DNA of 64,000 nucleotides, from positions 186,001-250,000 of the forward strand of contig NZ_JAVDXV010000006.1 in the NCBI RefSeq assembly GCF_031458115.1, read 5' to 3'. The notes under the pieces were generated by a model. It did no database searches, had not been told where the DNA came from, and saw only the letters and a program-made list of their open reading frames with translations. Position 1 is the stretch's first letter, and the number at the start of each line of letters is the position of its first letter. The stretch comes from Pelomonas asaccharophilus_A. Its GTDB lineage: Bacteria > Pseudomonadota > Gammaproteobacteria > Burkholderiales > Burkholderiaceae_C. Both the position numbers and the translations under genes were made by a program. This document shows positions 10,160-18,521 of this stretch, one piece after another.

Positions 10160-11271
10160 GACGCCAACGGCTGCACCCAGCCGTCCTCGGTCCACTGATC
10201 CAGCAGTTCGCGTGCCTCGGCCGACAGGCGCCCCACCTCGGCTGCTGTCAACGCGCGGCAGTCGGCCAGGCGGCGCATCAGCACCGCATCACGGCCACCG
10301 GCACGGAAGCTCTCGCCGTTCAGGAACACCTGGCTCTCGTCGTACAGCATGCGGCTGCGTCTATCCAGCGCGCAGCCCAGACCCGGCGGCAGCTGGTCGC
10401 CAGGCTCGAACCAGACATTGGCCTTGGGCTCGGTCAGCGCCTCGCCCAGTGCGCGCTCCAGCGCCAGCGGTTTTTGCACGGCGGCCTCGACGGCACGGCG
10501 CGCGAAATCCAGCAGCGCCGCAGGCACGCGGGCCGGCTCGGTGACGGCCTCCTGGCGCGGGTCGGTGTAGAGCTTGCCGGCGCTCTCGATGTCATCCAAC
10601 AAGCGCGGCAGCAGCTCCGCGGCCAGGCCTACACCGGTCGACGCGCGAAAGCCCACCGAGCCAGTGATGCAGCCGCCACCCACGGCCACGCCGTCATGCG
10701 CCCAGCCGGGCGGCAGATACAGCATGTCGCCGGCGTCCAGCACGAACTCTTCCTCGGGCACGAAATTGGCAATGATCTTCAGCGGCACGTCGTCACGCAG
10801 CGCCGCGTCGCGCTGGGCGCCGATGCGCCAGCAACGCTGACCGGCCAACTGGATCAGGAACACGTCGTAGGAATCGAAATGCGGGCCCACGCCACCGCCA
10901 TCGCTGGCGACGGACAGCATCAGATCGTCCAGCCGGGCGTCGGGGATGAATCGGAACAGGTCCAGCATCGCGCGTGCTTCGGCCAGGTGCTGATCCAGCC
11001 CCTGCACCAGCAGCGTCCAGCCCGGCTTGCTCATGGCTGGCAGGCGGGCGATAGGACCCTGCTTGAGTTTCCAGTCGCCGTCGAAGGCTGTGACGAGCCG
11101 TGACTCGACGTCGTCGCGCGCGGCCAATGCGGCCAGCTCCTTCAGCGACGCCGGCGGCTGGACGGGGTTGAAGGCCTGGCGCACCAACAGCGGCTTCTTC
11201 TGCCAGTGCTTGCGCATGAACTGCGCCGGGCTGAGGCCGGCGAGCAGGGGGGTCGGGAGATCGATCTGCAT
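10156..11271 (-). CDS. JmjC-type cupin oxygenase (ribosomal protein uL16 arginine hydroxylase-like)
   Basis: 2-oxoglutarate/Fe(II)-dependent protein hydroxylase similar to E. coli RoxA (YcfD), which hydroxylates an arginine of ribosomal protein uL16. In the 371-residue product the iron-binding facial triad is visible: H131 and D133 (GPHFDSYDVF) and H192 (PPGWAHDGV). The N-terminal segment (SPAQFMRKHWQKKPLLVRQA) and the C-terminal winged-helix part also match this family. A second ATG nine bases upstream (11280) is possible. It leads a two-gene leftward unit and is divergent from the SlyD-like gene. The substrate is inferred from the family. Confidence 0.88.
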   Translation of the reverse strand: MQIDLPTPLLAGLSPAQFMRKHWQKKPLLVRQAFNPVQPPASLKELAALAARDDVESRLVTAFDGDWKLKQGPIARLPAMSKPGWTLLVQGLDQHLAEARAMLDLFRFIPDARLDDLMLSVASDGGGVGPHFDSYDVFLIQLAGQRCWRIGAQRDAALRDDVPLKIIANFVPEEEFVLDAGDMLYLPPGWAHDGVAVGGGCITGSVGFRASTGVGLAAELLPRLLDDIESAGKLYTDPRQEAVTEPARVPAALLDFARRAVEAAVQKPLALERALGEALTEPKANVWFEPGDQLPPGLGCALDRRSRMLYDESQVFLNGESFRAGGRDAVLMRRLADCRALTAAEVGRLSAEARELLDQWTEDGWVQPLAS

Positions 11272-11312
11272 CCGCAGCATTGTGCCGAGAGCCCCATGCG
11301 AAAATCACTCCC

Positions 11313-11831
11313 ATGCAAGTGACCCGCCCCTGTGTCGTCTCCCTGCGTTGGAGACTCGATGATGCCCAGGGCCAGCTCATCGACGAGCTGGCCGAGCCGA
11401 TGGAATTCCTGTTGGGGGGCGACGACCTGTTCGCCAAGGTCGAGGCCGCGCTGGAGGGCCAGGAAGTCGGTTTTGAGACTGACCTCGCGCTGCAGCCCGA
11501 GGAGGCCTTTGGCGACTACGACTCCAACCTCGTGTGCTTCGAGGCGCGTGGCCTGTTCCCGTCGGACGTGGAGCCCGGCATGCAGTTCGAGGGCCTGCCT
11601 GAAGGCGCCGTCACGGAAGGCATGCCGGAGGCGGTCTACACGGTCACCGAGGTCTACCCCGAGCACGTCGTGCTGGACGGCAACCACCCGCTGGCCGGCA
11701 TCGGCCTGCGCATGCATCTGACGCTGCTTGACGTGCGTCAGGCGACCGAAGCGGAGATCCAGGCCGGCTCAGTCGGCGAGCCCATCTTCATGGTGCAGAC
11801 CGGCGCGCCGCCGGACGAACCGATCCACTGA
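11313..11831 (+). CDS. FKBP-type peptidyl-prolyl isomerase, SlyD-like
   Basis: A cytoplasmic proline isomerase/chaperone of 172 residues. The FKBP half-domains (SLRWRLDDAQGQLIDEL and MEFLLGGDDLFAKVEAALEG) frame an insert-in-flap chaperone domain (VVLDGNHPLAGIGLRMHLTL), as in SlyD. The His-rich metal-binding tail of enterobacterial SlyD is absent; the protein ends in PPDEPIH. The ATG at 11313 aligns with the family start. A strong terminator begins four bases after the stop. Confidence 0.88.
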   Translation: MQVTRPCVVSLRWRLDDAQGQLIDELAEPMEFLLGGDDLFAKVEAALEGQEVGFETDLALQPEEAFGDYDSNLVCFEARGLFPSDVEPGMQFEGLPEGAVTEGMPEAVYTVTEVYPEHVVLDGNHPLAGIGLRMHLTLLDVRQATEAEIQAGSVGEPIFMVQTGAPPDEPIH

Positions 11832-11835
11832 ATGC

Positions 11836-11866
11836 AAAAGGCGCCTCACGGCGCCTTTTGTTTTTC
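11836..11866. terminator. Bidirectional intrinsic terminator between slyD-like and dut
   Basis: A perfect 10-bp inverted repeat, AAAAGGCGCC / GGCGCCTTTT, with a TCAC loop, followed on the + strand by GTTTTT. On the minus strand the same palindrome ends in an A/T-rich run, so it also closes the long nucleoside-to-dut chain, whose last stop codon abuts it. Confidence 0.9.
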
Positions 11867-12315
11867 TATGTCTTGCCGGTGGAGCCGAAGCCGCCCGCAC
11901 CGCGGGACGACGCATCGAAGCTGTCGACACGACGGAACGTGGCCTGCACCACCGGCACGATGACCAGCTGCGCGATGCGCTCGAAGGGCTGGATGACGAA
12001 CTCGGTCTGGCCGCGGTTCCAGCAGCTGACCATCAGCTGGCCCTGGTAGTCGCTGTCGATCAGGCCCACGAGGTTGCCCAGCACGATGCCGTGTTTATGG
12101 CCCAGGCCCGAGCGCGGCAGGATGATGGCCGCAAGGCCCGGGTCGGCGATGTGAATGGCCAGACCCGTGGGGATCAGCGTCGTCTGGCCTGGCGCCAGTG
12201 TGATGGCCTCATCGAGGCAGGCGCGCAGGTCCAGGCCGGCACTGCCGGGCGTGGCGTAGGCGGGGATCTGCTCGGCCATGCGGGCGTCGAGCACTTGCAG
12301 GTCAATTGCGTGCAT
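11866..12315 (-). CDS. dut: dUTP diphosphatase
   Basis: Hydrolyses dUTP to dUMP and pyrophosphate, keeping uracil out of DNA and feeding dTMP synthesis. All five motifs of the trimeric dUTPase are present in 149 residues: GSAGLDLRA, PRSGLGHKHG, GLIDSDYQG, ERIAQLVI and the C-terminal P-loop-like RGAGGFGSTG. The start overlaps the coaBC stop by one base. It is the last gene of the leftward chain that begins at the nucleoside importer. Confidence 0.96.
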   Translation of the reverse strand: MHAIDLQVLDARMAEQIPAYATPGSAGLDLRACLDEAITLAPGQTTLIPTGLAIHIADPGLAAIILPRSGLGHKHGIVLGNLVGLIDSDYQGQLMVSCWNRGQTEFVIQPFERIAQLVIVPVVQATFRRVDSFDASSRGAGGFGSTGKT

Positions 12316-13517
12316 CAGAGTCGTTTCGAGAGTTCTTGGATCAGCTCGCGCGCGAGGCTGAGCTTGTCTGCGCGAGGCAGTTCGCGCTGGCCCTGCTCGT
12401 CGATGAGCAGCAGCGCGTTGTCGTCGCGGCCGAAGGTGGCGGGGCCCAGGTTGGCAACGATGAGCGGGATGCCCTTGCGGCGGCGCTTGGCGTCGGCGTG
12501 CTCGGCGAGCTTCTCGCTTTCAGCGGCGAAGCCAACGCAATAGGGTGGCGAGTGCAAGCCTGCGACGGCCGCGAGGATGTCCGGGTTCTCGGTCATGGCG
12601 ATGGTCGGTGCCGACACGCCGCCCTCGGCCTTCTTGAGCTTGTGCTCATGCATCTCCGCCGGCCGCCAGTCGGCTACAGCCGCGGTGGCGATGAAGGCAT
12701 GCTGCCCCGGCGCGAGCAGCATGACGTTGTCATGCATCTGGCGGGCAGTCTGCACGTCGATGCGGCGCACGTCGCGCGGCGTGGTCAGGTGGACCGGGCC
12801 CGCGACCAGCGTGACGTCGGCACCGGCCTCGGCCGCAGCACGGGCGATGGCAAAGCCCATCTTGCCGCTGCTGTGGTTGGTGATGCCGCGCACCGGGTCG
12901 ATGGGCTCGAAGGTGGGACCGGCGGTGATGAGCAGCTTCTTGCCGCGCAGCGGCTTGGGCGCCAGGAAGGCCTCGACGTCGTCGAAGATCTCCTGCGCCT
13001 CCAGCATGCGACCGTCGCCGATCTCGCCGCAGGCCTGGTCGCCGTTGGCGGGGCCGATGAGCGTCGCGCCGTCGGCCGTGATCTGCGCGACGTTGCGCTG
13101 TGTGGCCGGGTGGGCCCACATCTCGCGGTTCATCGCCGGCACGACCAGCAGCGGGCATTCGTGGATGCGGCGGGCCAGCGCGGTCAGGCTGACGAGGTCG
13201 TCCGCCCTGCCCTGCGCCAGCGCGGCGATGGCGTCGGCGCTGGCGGGTGCCATCAGCATCACATCGGCCTCGCGGCTGAGGTTGATGTGGGCCATGTTGT
13301 TGTCGGGCCGCGCGTCCCACTGGTTGGTGTAGACCGGGCGGCCGGACAGCGCCTGCATCGTCACCGCGGTGATGAAGGCCTCGGCGCCCTCGGTCATCAT
13401 GACCTGCACGGTCGCTCCGCCCTTCACGAACAGCCGTGTCAGCTCGGCGATCTTGTAGCCGGCGATGCCGCCGGTCATCGCGAGCAGGATGTGTTTGCCG
13501 TGAAGAGGACTTGTCAT
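12315..13517 (-). CDS. coaBC: Bifunctional phosphopantothenoylcysteine decarboxylase / phosphopantothenate-cysteine ligase
   Basis: Two consecutive steps of coenzyme A synthesis. The N-terminal flavoprotein (CoaC) domain shows MTGGIAGYK, the active-site histidine region MAHINLSREADVML, and the PAMNREMW motif. The C-terminal CoaB domain starts at KLLITAGPTFEPIDPVRGI and contains NHSSGKMG and the AAVADWRP motif. Length is 400 residues, as usual. The ATG at 13517 shares its last base with the trmB stop; the longer upstream frame is not conserved. Confidence 0.96.
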   Translation of the reverse strand: MTSPLHGKHILLAMTGGIAGYKIAELTRLFVKGGATVQVMMTEGAEAFITAVTMQALSGRPVYTNQWDARPDNNMAHINLSREADVMLMAPASADAIAALAQGRADDLVSLTALARRIHECPLLVVPAMNREMWAHPATQRNVAQITADGATLIGPANGDQACGEIGDGRMLEAQEIFDDVEAFLAPKPLRGKKLLITAGPTFEPIDPVRGITNHSSGKMGFAIARAAAEAGADVTLVAGPVHLTTPRDVRRIDVQTARQMHDNVMLLAPGQHAFIATAAVADWRPAEMHEHKLKKAEGGVSAPTIAMTENPDILAAVAGLHSPPYCVGFAAESEKLAEHADAKRRRKGIPLIVANLGPATFGRDDNALLLIDEQGQRELPRADKLSLARELIQELSKRL

Positions 13518-14221
13518 CAACGCTTCCTGAACACCAGGTCCCACACGCCATGTCCGAGCTTGATGCCGCGGTTCTCGAACTTGGTCAGGGGACGATAGGC
13601 GGGCTTGTCAGCATAGCCCGCCGCTGTGTTCAGGAGATGGGGCTCGGCGGACAGCACTTCAAGCATCTGCTCGGCATAGGGCTGCCAGTCGGTCGCGCAG
13701 TGCAGGTAGCCACCCGGCTTGATATGGCGAACCAGGTTAGCCACGAACGGCGCCTGGATCAGGCGGCGCTTGTTGTGGCGTTTCTTGTGCCAGGGGTCGG
13801 GGAAGAAGATGTGCACGCCATCGAGCGCGGCTTCGCCGACCATGTCGCGCAGCACCTCGACCGCATCATGCTGGACGATGCGGATGTTGCCGATCTCGCG
13901 CTCGCCGATCAGCTTGAGCAGCGCGCCAACACCGGGTTCGTGCACCTCGCAGCCGATGAAGTCGTGATCGGGCAGCGTAGCGGCGATGTCGGCGGTGGCG
14001 GCGCCCATGCCGAAGCCGATTTCCAGCACCAGCGGCGCGCTACGGCCGAAGGTCGCGGCGGTGTCGATGCGCTCGACCTTGTAGGGCAGCACGAACTTGG
14101 GACCCAGCTCCGTCAGCGCCTTGATCTGCCCCGTGCCCATGCGGCCGGGTCGGGTCACAAAGCTCTTGATCGGCCGATGTTTCAGGTCCTGCGGTGGCTG
14201 CTTGTTGTCCTGTTCTTCCAT
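13517..14221 (-). CDS. trmB: tRNA (guanine-N7-)-methyltransferase
   Basis: Methylates G46 of tRNA using S-adenosylmethionine. The 234-residue protein has motif I VLEIGFGMGAA, the acidic D/E of beta2 (GCEVHEPG), and the family hallmark FPDPWHKKRHNKRRL. The C-terminal TKFENRGIKLGHGVWDL is also characteristic. The start at 14221 (MEEQDNKQPPQ) overlaps the deoA stop by one base; the longer frame upstream is antisense-type shadow of deoA. Confidence 0.95.
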   Translation of the reverse strand: MEEQDNKQPPQDLKHRPIKSFVTRPGRMGTGQIKALTELGPKFVLPYKVERIDTAATFGRSAPLVLEIGFGMGAATADIAATLPDHDFIGCEVHEPGVGALLKLIGEREIGNIRIVQHDAVEVLRDMVGEAALDGVHIFFPDPWHKKRHNKRRLIQAPFVANLVRHIKPGGYLHCATDWQPYAEQMLEVLSAEPHLLNTAAGYADKPAYRPLTKFENRGIKLGHGVWDLVFRKR

Positions 14222-15531
14222 CAGCCTATTGTCGCCATCACCATGGGCGTGGCGGCCACGTCGGCCTCGTCCAGCGTGCAGGCAGCCAGGTAGGCGCCAA
14301 TCGCGCGATCGGCCGCGGCATCGTCGGCGGCGTGGATCAGCGCCAGCGGCTGGCCGGCCGTCACGCGCGTGCCCAGCGGCAGCACCTCGGAGAAGCCCAC
14401 GCGCATGTCGATGGCATCGCCGGCCTTGCGGCGGCCACCTCCCAGTTCGACGATGGCCACGCCCAGGTCGCGGGTCGACATCGTCGTGATGACGCCGTCG
14501 CGCGGCGCCGGCACCGGCTTCACGACGGGCGCTGCCGTCAGATAGGCATCGGGGCGCTCCATCAAGTCCTTGGGGCCGCCCAGTGCGGCGACCATCTGCG
14601 CGAACTTCTCGGCGGCGGCGCCGGAGTCCAGCGACGCCTGCAGCTTCACGCGCGCGGCGGCGGTGTTGGCGGCCAGGCCGCCCAGCACCAGCATCTCGGC
14701 GCACAGCGCCAACGTCACTTCGTGCAGACGCGGCTCGCGGTGCTCGCCCTTCAGGTAGCGGATGGTCTCTATGACTTCCAGCGCGTTGCCGACATCGGTG
14801 CCCAGGATCTGGTTCATGTCGGTGATCAGCGCGCGCGTCTTCAGCCCTGCACCGCCCGCAACGGCGACGATGCTCTCGGCCAGTTCCTTCGCGAACTCGG
14901 GCGTGGACGCGAACGCGCCATTGCCGCACTTGATGTCCATGGCAAGGCCTTCGAGGCCGGCGGCCAGCTTCTTGGACAGGATGCTGGCGGTGATCAGCGG
15001 CACGCTCTCGACGGTGGCCGTCACGTCGCGCGTGGCGTAGAAGCGCTTGTCGGCCGGAGCCAGGTCGGCGGTCTGGCCGATGATGGCGCAGCCCAGCGAG
15101 CGGACGATCTGGTCGAACTTGGCCGGGTCGGGCGTCGTCGTGTAGCCCGGGATAGCTTCGAGTTTGTCGACAGTGCCGCCGGTGTGACCCAGGCCGCGGC
15201 CGGCAATCATCGGCACGTAGCCGCCGCAGGCCGCCACCATGGGCGCCAGCATCAGGCTGACCTTGTCGCCCACGCCGCCGCTGCTGTGCTTGTCCAGCAC
15301 GGGGCCGGGCATGTCGGGCCAGCGCATGACGCGGCCGGAGTTCATCATCGCGCGCGTCAACAGAACGGCCTCGTCACGGCCCATGCCCTTCAGGAACACG
15401 GCCATGCCGAGCGCGGCCACCTGGCCCTCGCTCCACGTGTTGTGCGTCAGGCCATCGACGAAGTTCTGGATCTGCGCTTCGTTGAGCGCCTGGCCGTCGC
15501 GCTTGGCGCGGATGATTTCTTGGGCAAGCAT
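14221..15531 (-). CDS. deoA: Thymidine phosphorylase
   Basis: Phosphorolysis of thymidine or deoxyuridine to base and deoxyribose-1-phosphate. The 436-residue product carries the glycosyltransferase-family-3 phosphate-binding segment DKHSSGGVGDKVSL. GRGLGHTGGTVDKLE is the pyrimidine nucleoside phosphorylase signature, and MDIKCGNGAFA follows. Its ATG (15531) lies two bases after the deoC stop, the two enzymes acting in one pathway. A TTG six bases upstream is a less likely start. Confidence 0.95.
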   Translation of the reverse strand: MLAQEIIRAKRDGQALNEAQIQNFVDGLTHNTWSEGQVAALGMAVFLKGMGRDEAVLLTRAMMNSGRVMRWPDMPGPVLDKHSSGGVGDKVSLMLAPMVAACGGYVPMIAGRGLGHTGGTVDKLEAIPGYTTTPDPAKFDQIVRSLGCAIIGQTADLAPADKRFYATRDVTATVESVPLITASILSKKLAAGLEGLAMDIKCGNGAFASTPEFAKELAESIVAVAGGAGLKTRALITDMNQILGTDVGNALEVIETIRYLKGEHREPRLHEVTLALCAEMLVLGGLAANTAAARVKLQASLDSGAAAEKFAQMVAALGGPKDLMERPDAYLTAAPVVKPVPAPRDGVITTMSTRDLGVAIVELGGGRRKAGDAIDMRVGFSEVLPLGTRVTAGQPLALIHAADDAAADRAIGAYLAACTLDEADVAATPMVMATIG

Positions 15532-15533
15532 GG

Positions 15534-16298
15534 TCAATACGTCGAGTTCGTGGCGACGGACTCGGCGCCAGAGAGAACGGATTCAATGTCGGAGAGCAGG
15601 CCGCTGGCGCCAAAGCGCAGGCGTTGCGGGTTCAGGGCTTCGGCGCCCAAGGCCGCTTCGGCCTGTGCGATGTAGCCGGCGGCGTCCGCCACCGTACGCA
15701 CGCCACCCGAGGCCTTGAAGCCGGCTGCCGGCAGGCCGCTGGCCTTGATTTCCTTCAGCATGACGGCGGCGGCTTCGGGCGTGGCACCGGTCTTGGTCTT
15801 GCCGGTGCTGGTCTTCACGAAGTCGGCACCGGCCGCCAGTGCGAGGCGCGTGGCCTGCGCGATGCGCTCGGGCGCCACCAGCTCGCCGGATTCGATGATG
15901 ACCTTCAGTGTCAGCGGGCGCGACGCGAAGCGGACTTCGGACAGGAACTCGGCGACCTCGGTGGACTGGTCGGCCAGCAGCGTGCGATAGGGCAGCACCA
16001 CGTCCACCTCGTCGCCACCGGCCAGCGCGATCTCGGCGACATCGGCCAGCGCGCGCTGCGTGTCCAGCGCGCCATCGGGGAAGTTCGCGACGGCAGCGAC
16101 CTTGACGGTCGGCGGCAGCGCGGCACGCGCCTGCGCGACGAAGCGCGGCCACACGCAGACGGCGGCCACGTTGCCGTGCGGCGTCTGCGCGCGCTGGCAC
16201 AGCGCGGCGATGTCGGCCGCGGTGTCGCCGTCATTCAGGCTGGTCAGGTCCAGGCAGGCCAGCGCCGTGCGGGCCGCGGACTGTAGGTCGGCTGTCAT
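15534..16298 (-). CDS. deoC: Deoxyribose-phosphate aldolase
   Basis: Cleaves deoxyribose-5-phosphate to glyceraldehyde-3-phosphate and acetaldehyde, taking deoxynucleoside sugars into central metabolism. The 254-residue TIM barrel has the Schiff-base lysine in DFVKTSTGK (K162), and conserved ACLDLTSL, VAAVCVWP and GFKASGGVRT. The ATG overlaps the PNP stop by four bases. No phosphopentomutase gene (deoB) is adjacent, so deoxyribose-1-phosphate must be isomerised by an enzyme encoded elsewhere. Confidence 0.96.
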   Translation of the reverse strand: MTADLQSAARTALACLDLTSLNDGDTAADIAALCQRAQTPHGNVAAVCVWPRFVAQARAALPPTVKVAAVANFPDGALDTQRALADVAEIALAGGDEVDVVLPYRTLLADQSTEVAEFLSEVRFASRPLTLKVIIESGELVAPERIAQATRLALAAGADFVKTSTGKTKTGATPEAAAVMLKEIKASGLPAAGFKASGGVRTVADAAGYIAQAEAALGAEALNPQRLRFGASGLLSDIESVLSGAESVATNSTY

Positions 16299-17131
16299 AG
16301 CGCCACGTCCTTCAGGCTGGCCACCAGCGCCGCCAGGAAGGACGCCGCGCGCTCGCCCGACAGCTGCGCCTGCTTCAGCGTCAGGTCATGCGTCAGCGCC
16401 TCGGCAGACAGGCCGGCGGCCATGTTGGTCATCAACGCGATGCCCATGACCTTGAGGCCGGCGTGGCGGGCCAGGATGGTCTCGGGCACGGTGCTCATGC
16501 CGACCGCGTCGGCACCCCAGGCGGCGAACATGCGGATCTCGGCGGGCGTCTCGAACTGCGGGCCCAGCGCCCAGCAATATGTGCCCTCGCCCAGCATCAG
16601 GTTCTCGTGCTTGGCCAGCGCCAGCGCGTGCTTGCGCAGGTCGCCGTCGTAGGCGTTGACCATGTCGACGAAGCGATGGCTGCCCTGCTCGCCCACCAGC
16701 GGGCTGCGTTGCGGCGCGTTGATGTGGTCGGCGATCAGCATCAGGCTGCCGGGCGGCATGTGGCTGCGCAGCGAGCCGGACGCGTTGGTCTGCACCAGCA
16801 CCTTGACGCCCCAGCGCTTCAGCGTGCGCAGTGCGCCCGCCATGCCGGTGCAGTCGCCGCTCTCATAGGTGTGCGCACGGCCGCGCAGGAAGATGACGCG
16901 CTGCTCGCCGATCTTGCCGACGACGATCTCGTTGACGTGGCCTTCCACCTTGGGCTGCGGGAAGGCCGGCAGCTCGGTGTAGGGCAGATTCTTGGCTTCC
17001 TGCACATGGCTGACCGCGCCGGCCCAGCCGGAGCCGAGCACGACGGCGACTTCAGGAGCGTTGCCGAACAGGGATTGCAGCTTGTCGACGCTCGCGGTGA
17101 TCGCGACGTCGAGGGATTTGTTATCGATCAT
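16295..17131 (-). CDS. Purine nucleoside phosphorylase (trimeric PNP/XapA type)
   Basis: Phosphorolytic cleavage of purine nucleosides to free base and (deoxy)ribose-1-phosphate. The 278 residues match the trimeric PNP-II/XapA family: VLGSGWAG (phosphate loop), RGRAHTYESGD, VQTNASGSL, the purine-site ALGPQFETPAEI, and AVGMSTVPE. It is 7 bp downstream of cdd and overlaps deoC. Specificity for guanosine/inosine or xanthosine cannot be decided here, so no gene symbol is given. Confidence 0.92.
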   Translation of the reverse strand: MIDNKSLDVAITASVDKLQSLFGNAPEVAVVLGSGWAGAVSHVQEAKNLPYTELPAFPQPKVEGHVNEIVVGKIGEQRVIFLRGRAHTYESGDCTGMAGALRTLKRWGVKVLVQTNASGSLRSHMPPGSLMLIADHINAPQRSPLVGEQGSHRFVDMVNAYDGDLRKHALALAKHENLMLGEGTYCWALGPQFETPAEIRMFAAWGADAVGMSTVPETILARHAGLKVMGIALMTNMAAGLSAEALTHDLTLKQAQLSGERAASFLAALVASLKDVAL

Positions 17132-17138
17132 GGAAACC

Positions 17139-17555
17139 TCAGAAATTCAGATGACTGGGGCCGAAGCTGTGGGGGAGCAGCTCGGCCAGGGTCCAGCGTT
17201 GGCGGATGCCGCCAGGATCGCCGGCGATGATGACAAGCTCCTCGGGCACGGAGAACTCCCGGAGCTTCTGGCGGCAGCCGCCGCACGGCGTGATGATGTC
17301 GGGACCGGGCCCTGTGACCAGCGCCACCTTGGCCTCCTTGCCGCCGGCCATGATCATGGCCGTCAGCGCCGAGGGCTCAGCGCACCAACCCTGCGGATAG
17401 GACGCGTTCTCCATGTTGGCGCCGATGTGGATGCGGCCCTGCTCGTCCAGGATGGCCACGCCAACCCTGTACTTGGAATACGGGGCGTGCGAGAACTCGC
17501 GAGCGCGCAGCGACTCAGCCAGCAGACGGTCCAGCAGGTCTTGGCTCAGCTCCAT
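17139..17555 (-). CDS. cdd: Cytidine deaminase
   Basis: Zinc enzyme converting cytidine and deoxycytidine to uridine and deoxyuridine. The 138-residue tetrameric-type protein has the catalytic CAE motif (WCAEPSAL, C58 and E60) and the second zinc pair PCGGCRQ (C91, C94). The substrate-binding segment is APYSKYRVGVA. Its start codon abuts the stop of the upstream permease gene with no spacer, linking uptake to deamination; the deoxyuridine produced is a deoA substrate. Confidence 0.96.
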   Translation of the reverse strand: MELSQDLLDRLLAESLRAREFSHAPYSKYRVGVAILDEQGRIHIGANMENASYPQGWCAEPSALTAMIMAGGKEAKVALVTGPGPDIITPCGGCRQKLREFSVPEELVIIAGDPGGIRQRWTLAELLPHSFGPSHLNF

Positions 17556-18521
17556 TCAGCGCTCCTTCACGTACGGCTTGCCCAGCGCCTTGGGGGCGAT
17601 GGCGGAACCAATGAAGCCAGCCAGAAGGACCACAGTCAAGATGTACGGCAAAGCCTGGATCAGCTGCACGGGTACTTCGCCGATGCCCGGCAACTGCACA
17701 CCCTGCATGCGGATGGCCACCGCGTCCAGGAAGCCGAACAGCAGGCAGGCGCCCATGGTGGGCAGCGGCTTCCACTTGCCGAAGATCATCGCGGCCAGCG
17801 CGATGAAGCCGCGGCCGGCCGTCATGTTGGGCGAGAAGGATGCGTTCTGTGCCAGCGTCAGATAGGCGCCGGCCAGGCCGCATAGCACGCCGTTCATCAG
17901 CAACGCCTGATAACGCAGGCCTTGCACGGACATGCCGGCCGCTTCCACCATGGCCGGGTTCTCGCCCACGGCGCGCAGGCGCAGACCCGGGCGGGTACGC
18001 TCAAGGAAGAACCAGACCGCCACCACCATCAGGAAGGCCGCATAGACCAGCATGTTGTGGCTCAGCAGGCCGTGGCCGAAGACCGATGCGAACCAGCTGC
18101 CCGGTTGCGGCTCGGCAAAGCCGGGAGCGACGGCCGTGAGGCGCACTTCCGGCGGAATGGGCGGCGTCTGGCCGCCTTGCTGGAACCAGGCGATACCCAG
18201 CACGACCGTCAGGCCGGCGGCGATCATGTTCAGCGCGACGCCGGAGACGACCTGGTCGCCCCGGTTGGACACGCAGGCCAAGCCATGCAGCAAGGACGCG
18301 ATGCAAGCCACGCCGATGCCGGCCAGCAGGCCGTAGCCGGTGGATTGCGTGACCGAGGCCGCGGCCGCAGCCGCGAAGGCTGCGAACAGCATCTTGCCTT
18401 CCAGACCCAGGTCGACGACGCCGGCGCGTTCGGACAGCACGCCGGCCATCGCGCACAGCAGCAGGGGCGCGCTGACGCGCAGCGTGGACGCCAGCACCGA
18501 GGCGATCAGGACTTCATCCAT
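17556..18521 (-). CDS. Nucleoside ABC transporter permease (BmpA-type system, second permease)
   Basis: Inner-membrane permease of 321 residues in the branched-chain/ribose permease fold, with about 8-10 hydrophobic segments. Typical features of the BMP-family importers are ERAGVVDLGLEGKML near the N-terminus and the coupling-loop region GENPAMVEAAGM near residue 185. It overlaps the upstream permease gene by one base and precedes cdd with zero spacing. By analogy with NupABC/RnsABCD it should import purine or pyrimidine nucleosides. Confidence 0.9.
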   Translation of the reverse strand: MDEVLIASVLASTLRVSAPLLLCAMAGVLSERAGVVDLGLEGKMLFAAFAAAAAASVTQSTGYGLLAGIGVACIASLLHGLACVSNRGDQVVSGVALNMIAAGLTVVLGIAWFQQGGQTPPIPPEVRLTAVAPGFAEPQPGSWFASVFGHGLLSHNMLVYAAFLMVVAVWFFLERTRPGLRLRAVGENPAMVEAAGMSVQGLRYQALLMNGVLCGLAGAYLTLAQNASFSPNMTAGRGFIALAAMIFGKWKPLPTMGACLLFGFLDAVAIRMQGVQLPGIGEVPVQLIQALPYILTVVLLAGFIGSAIAPKALGKPYVKER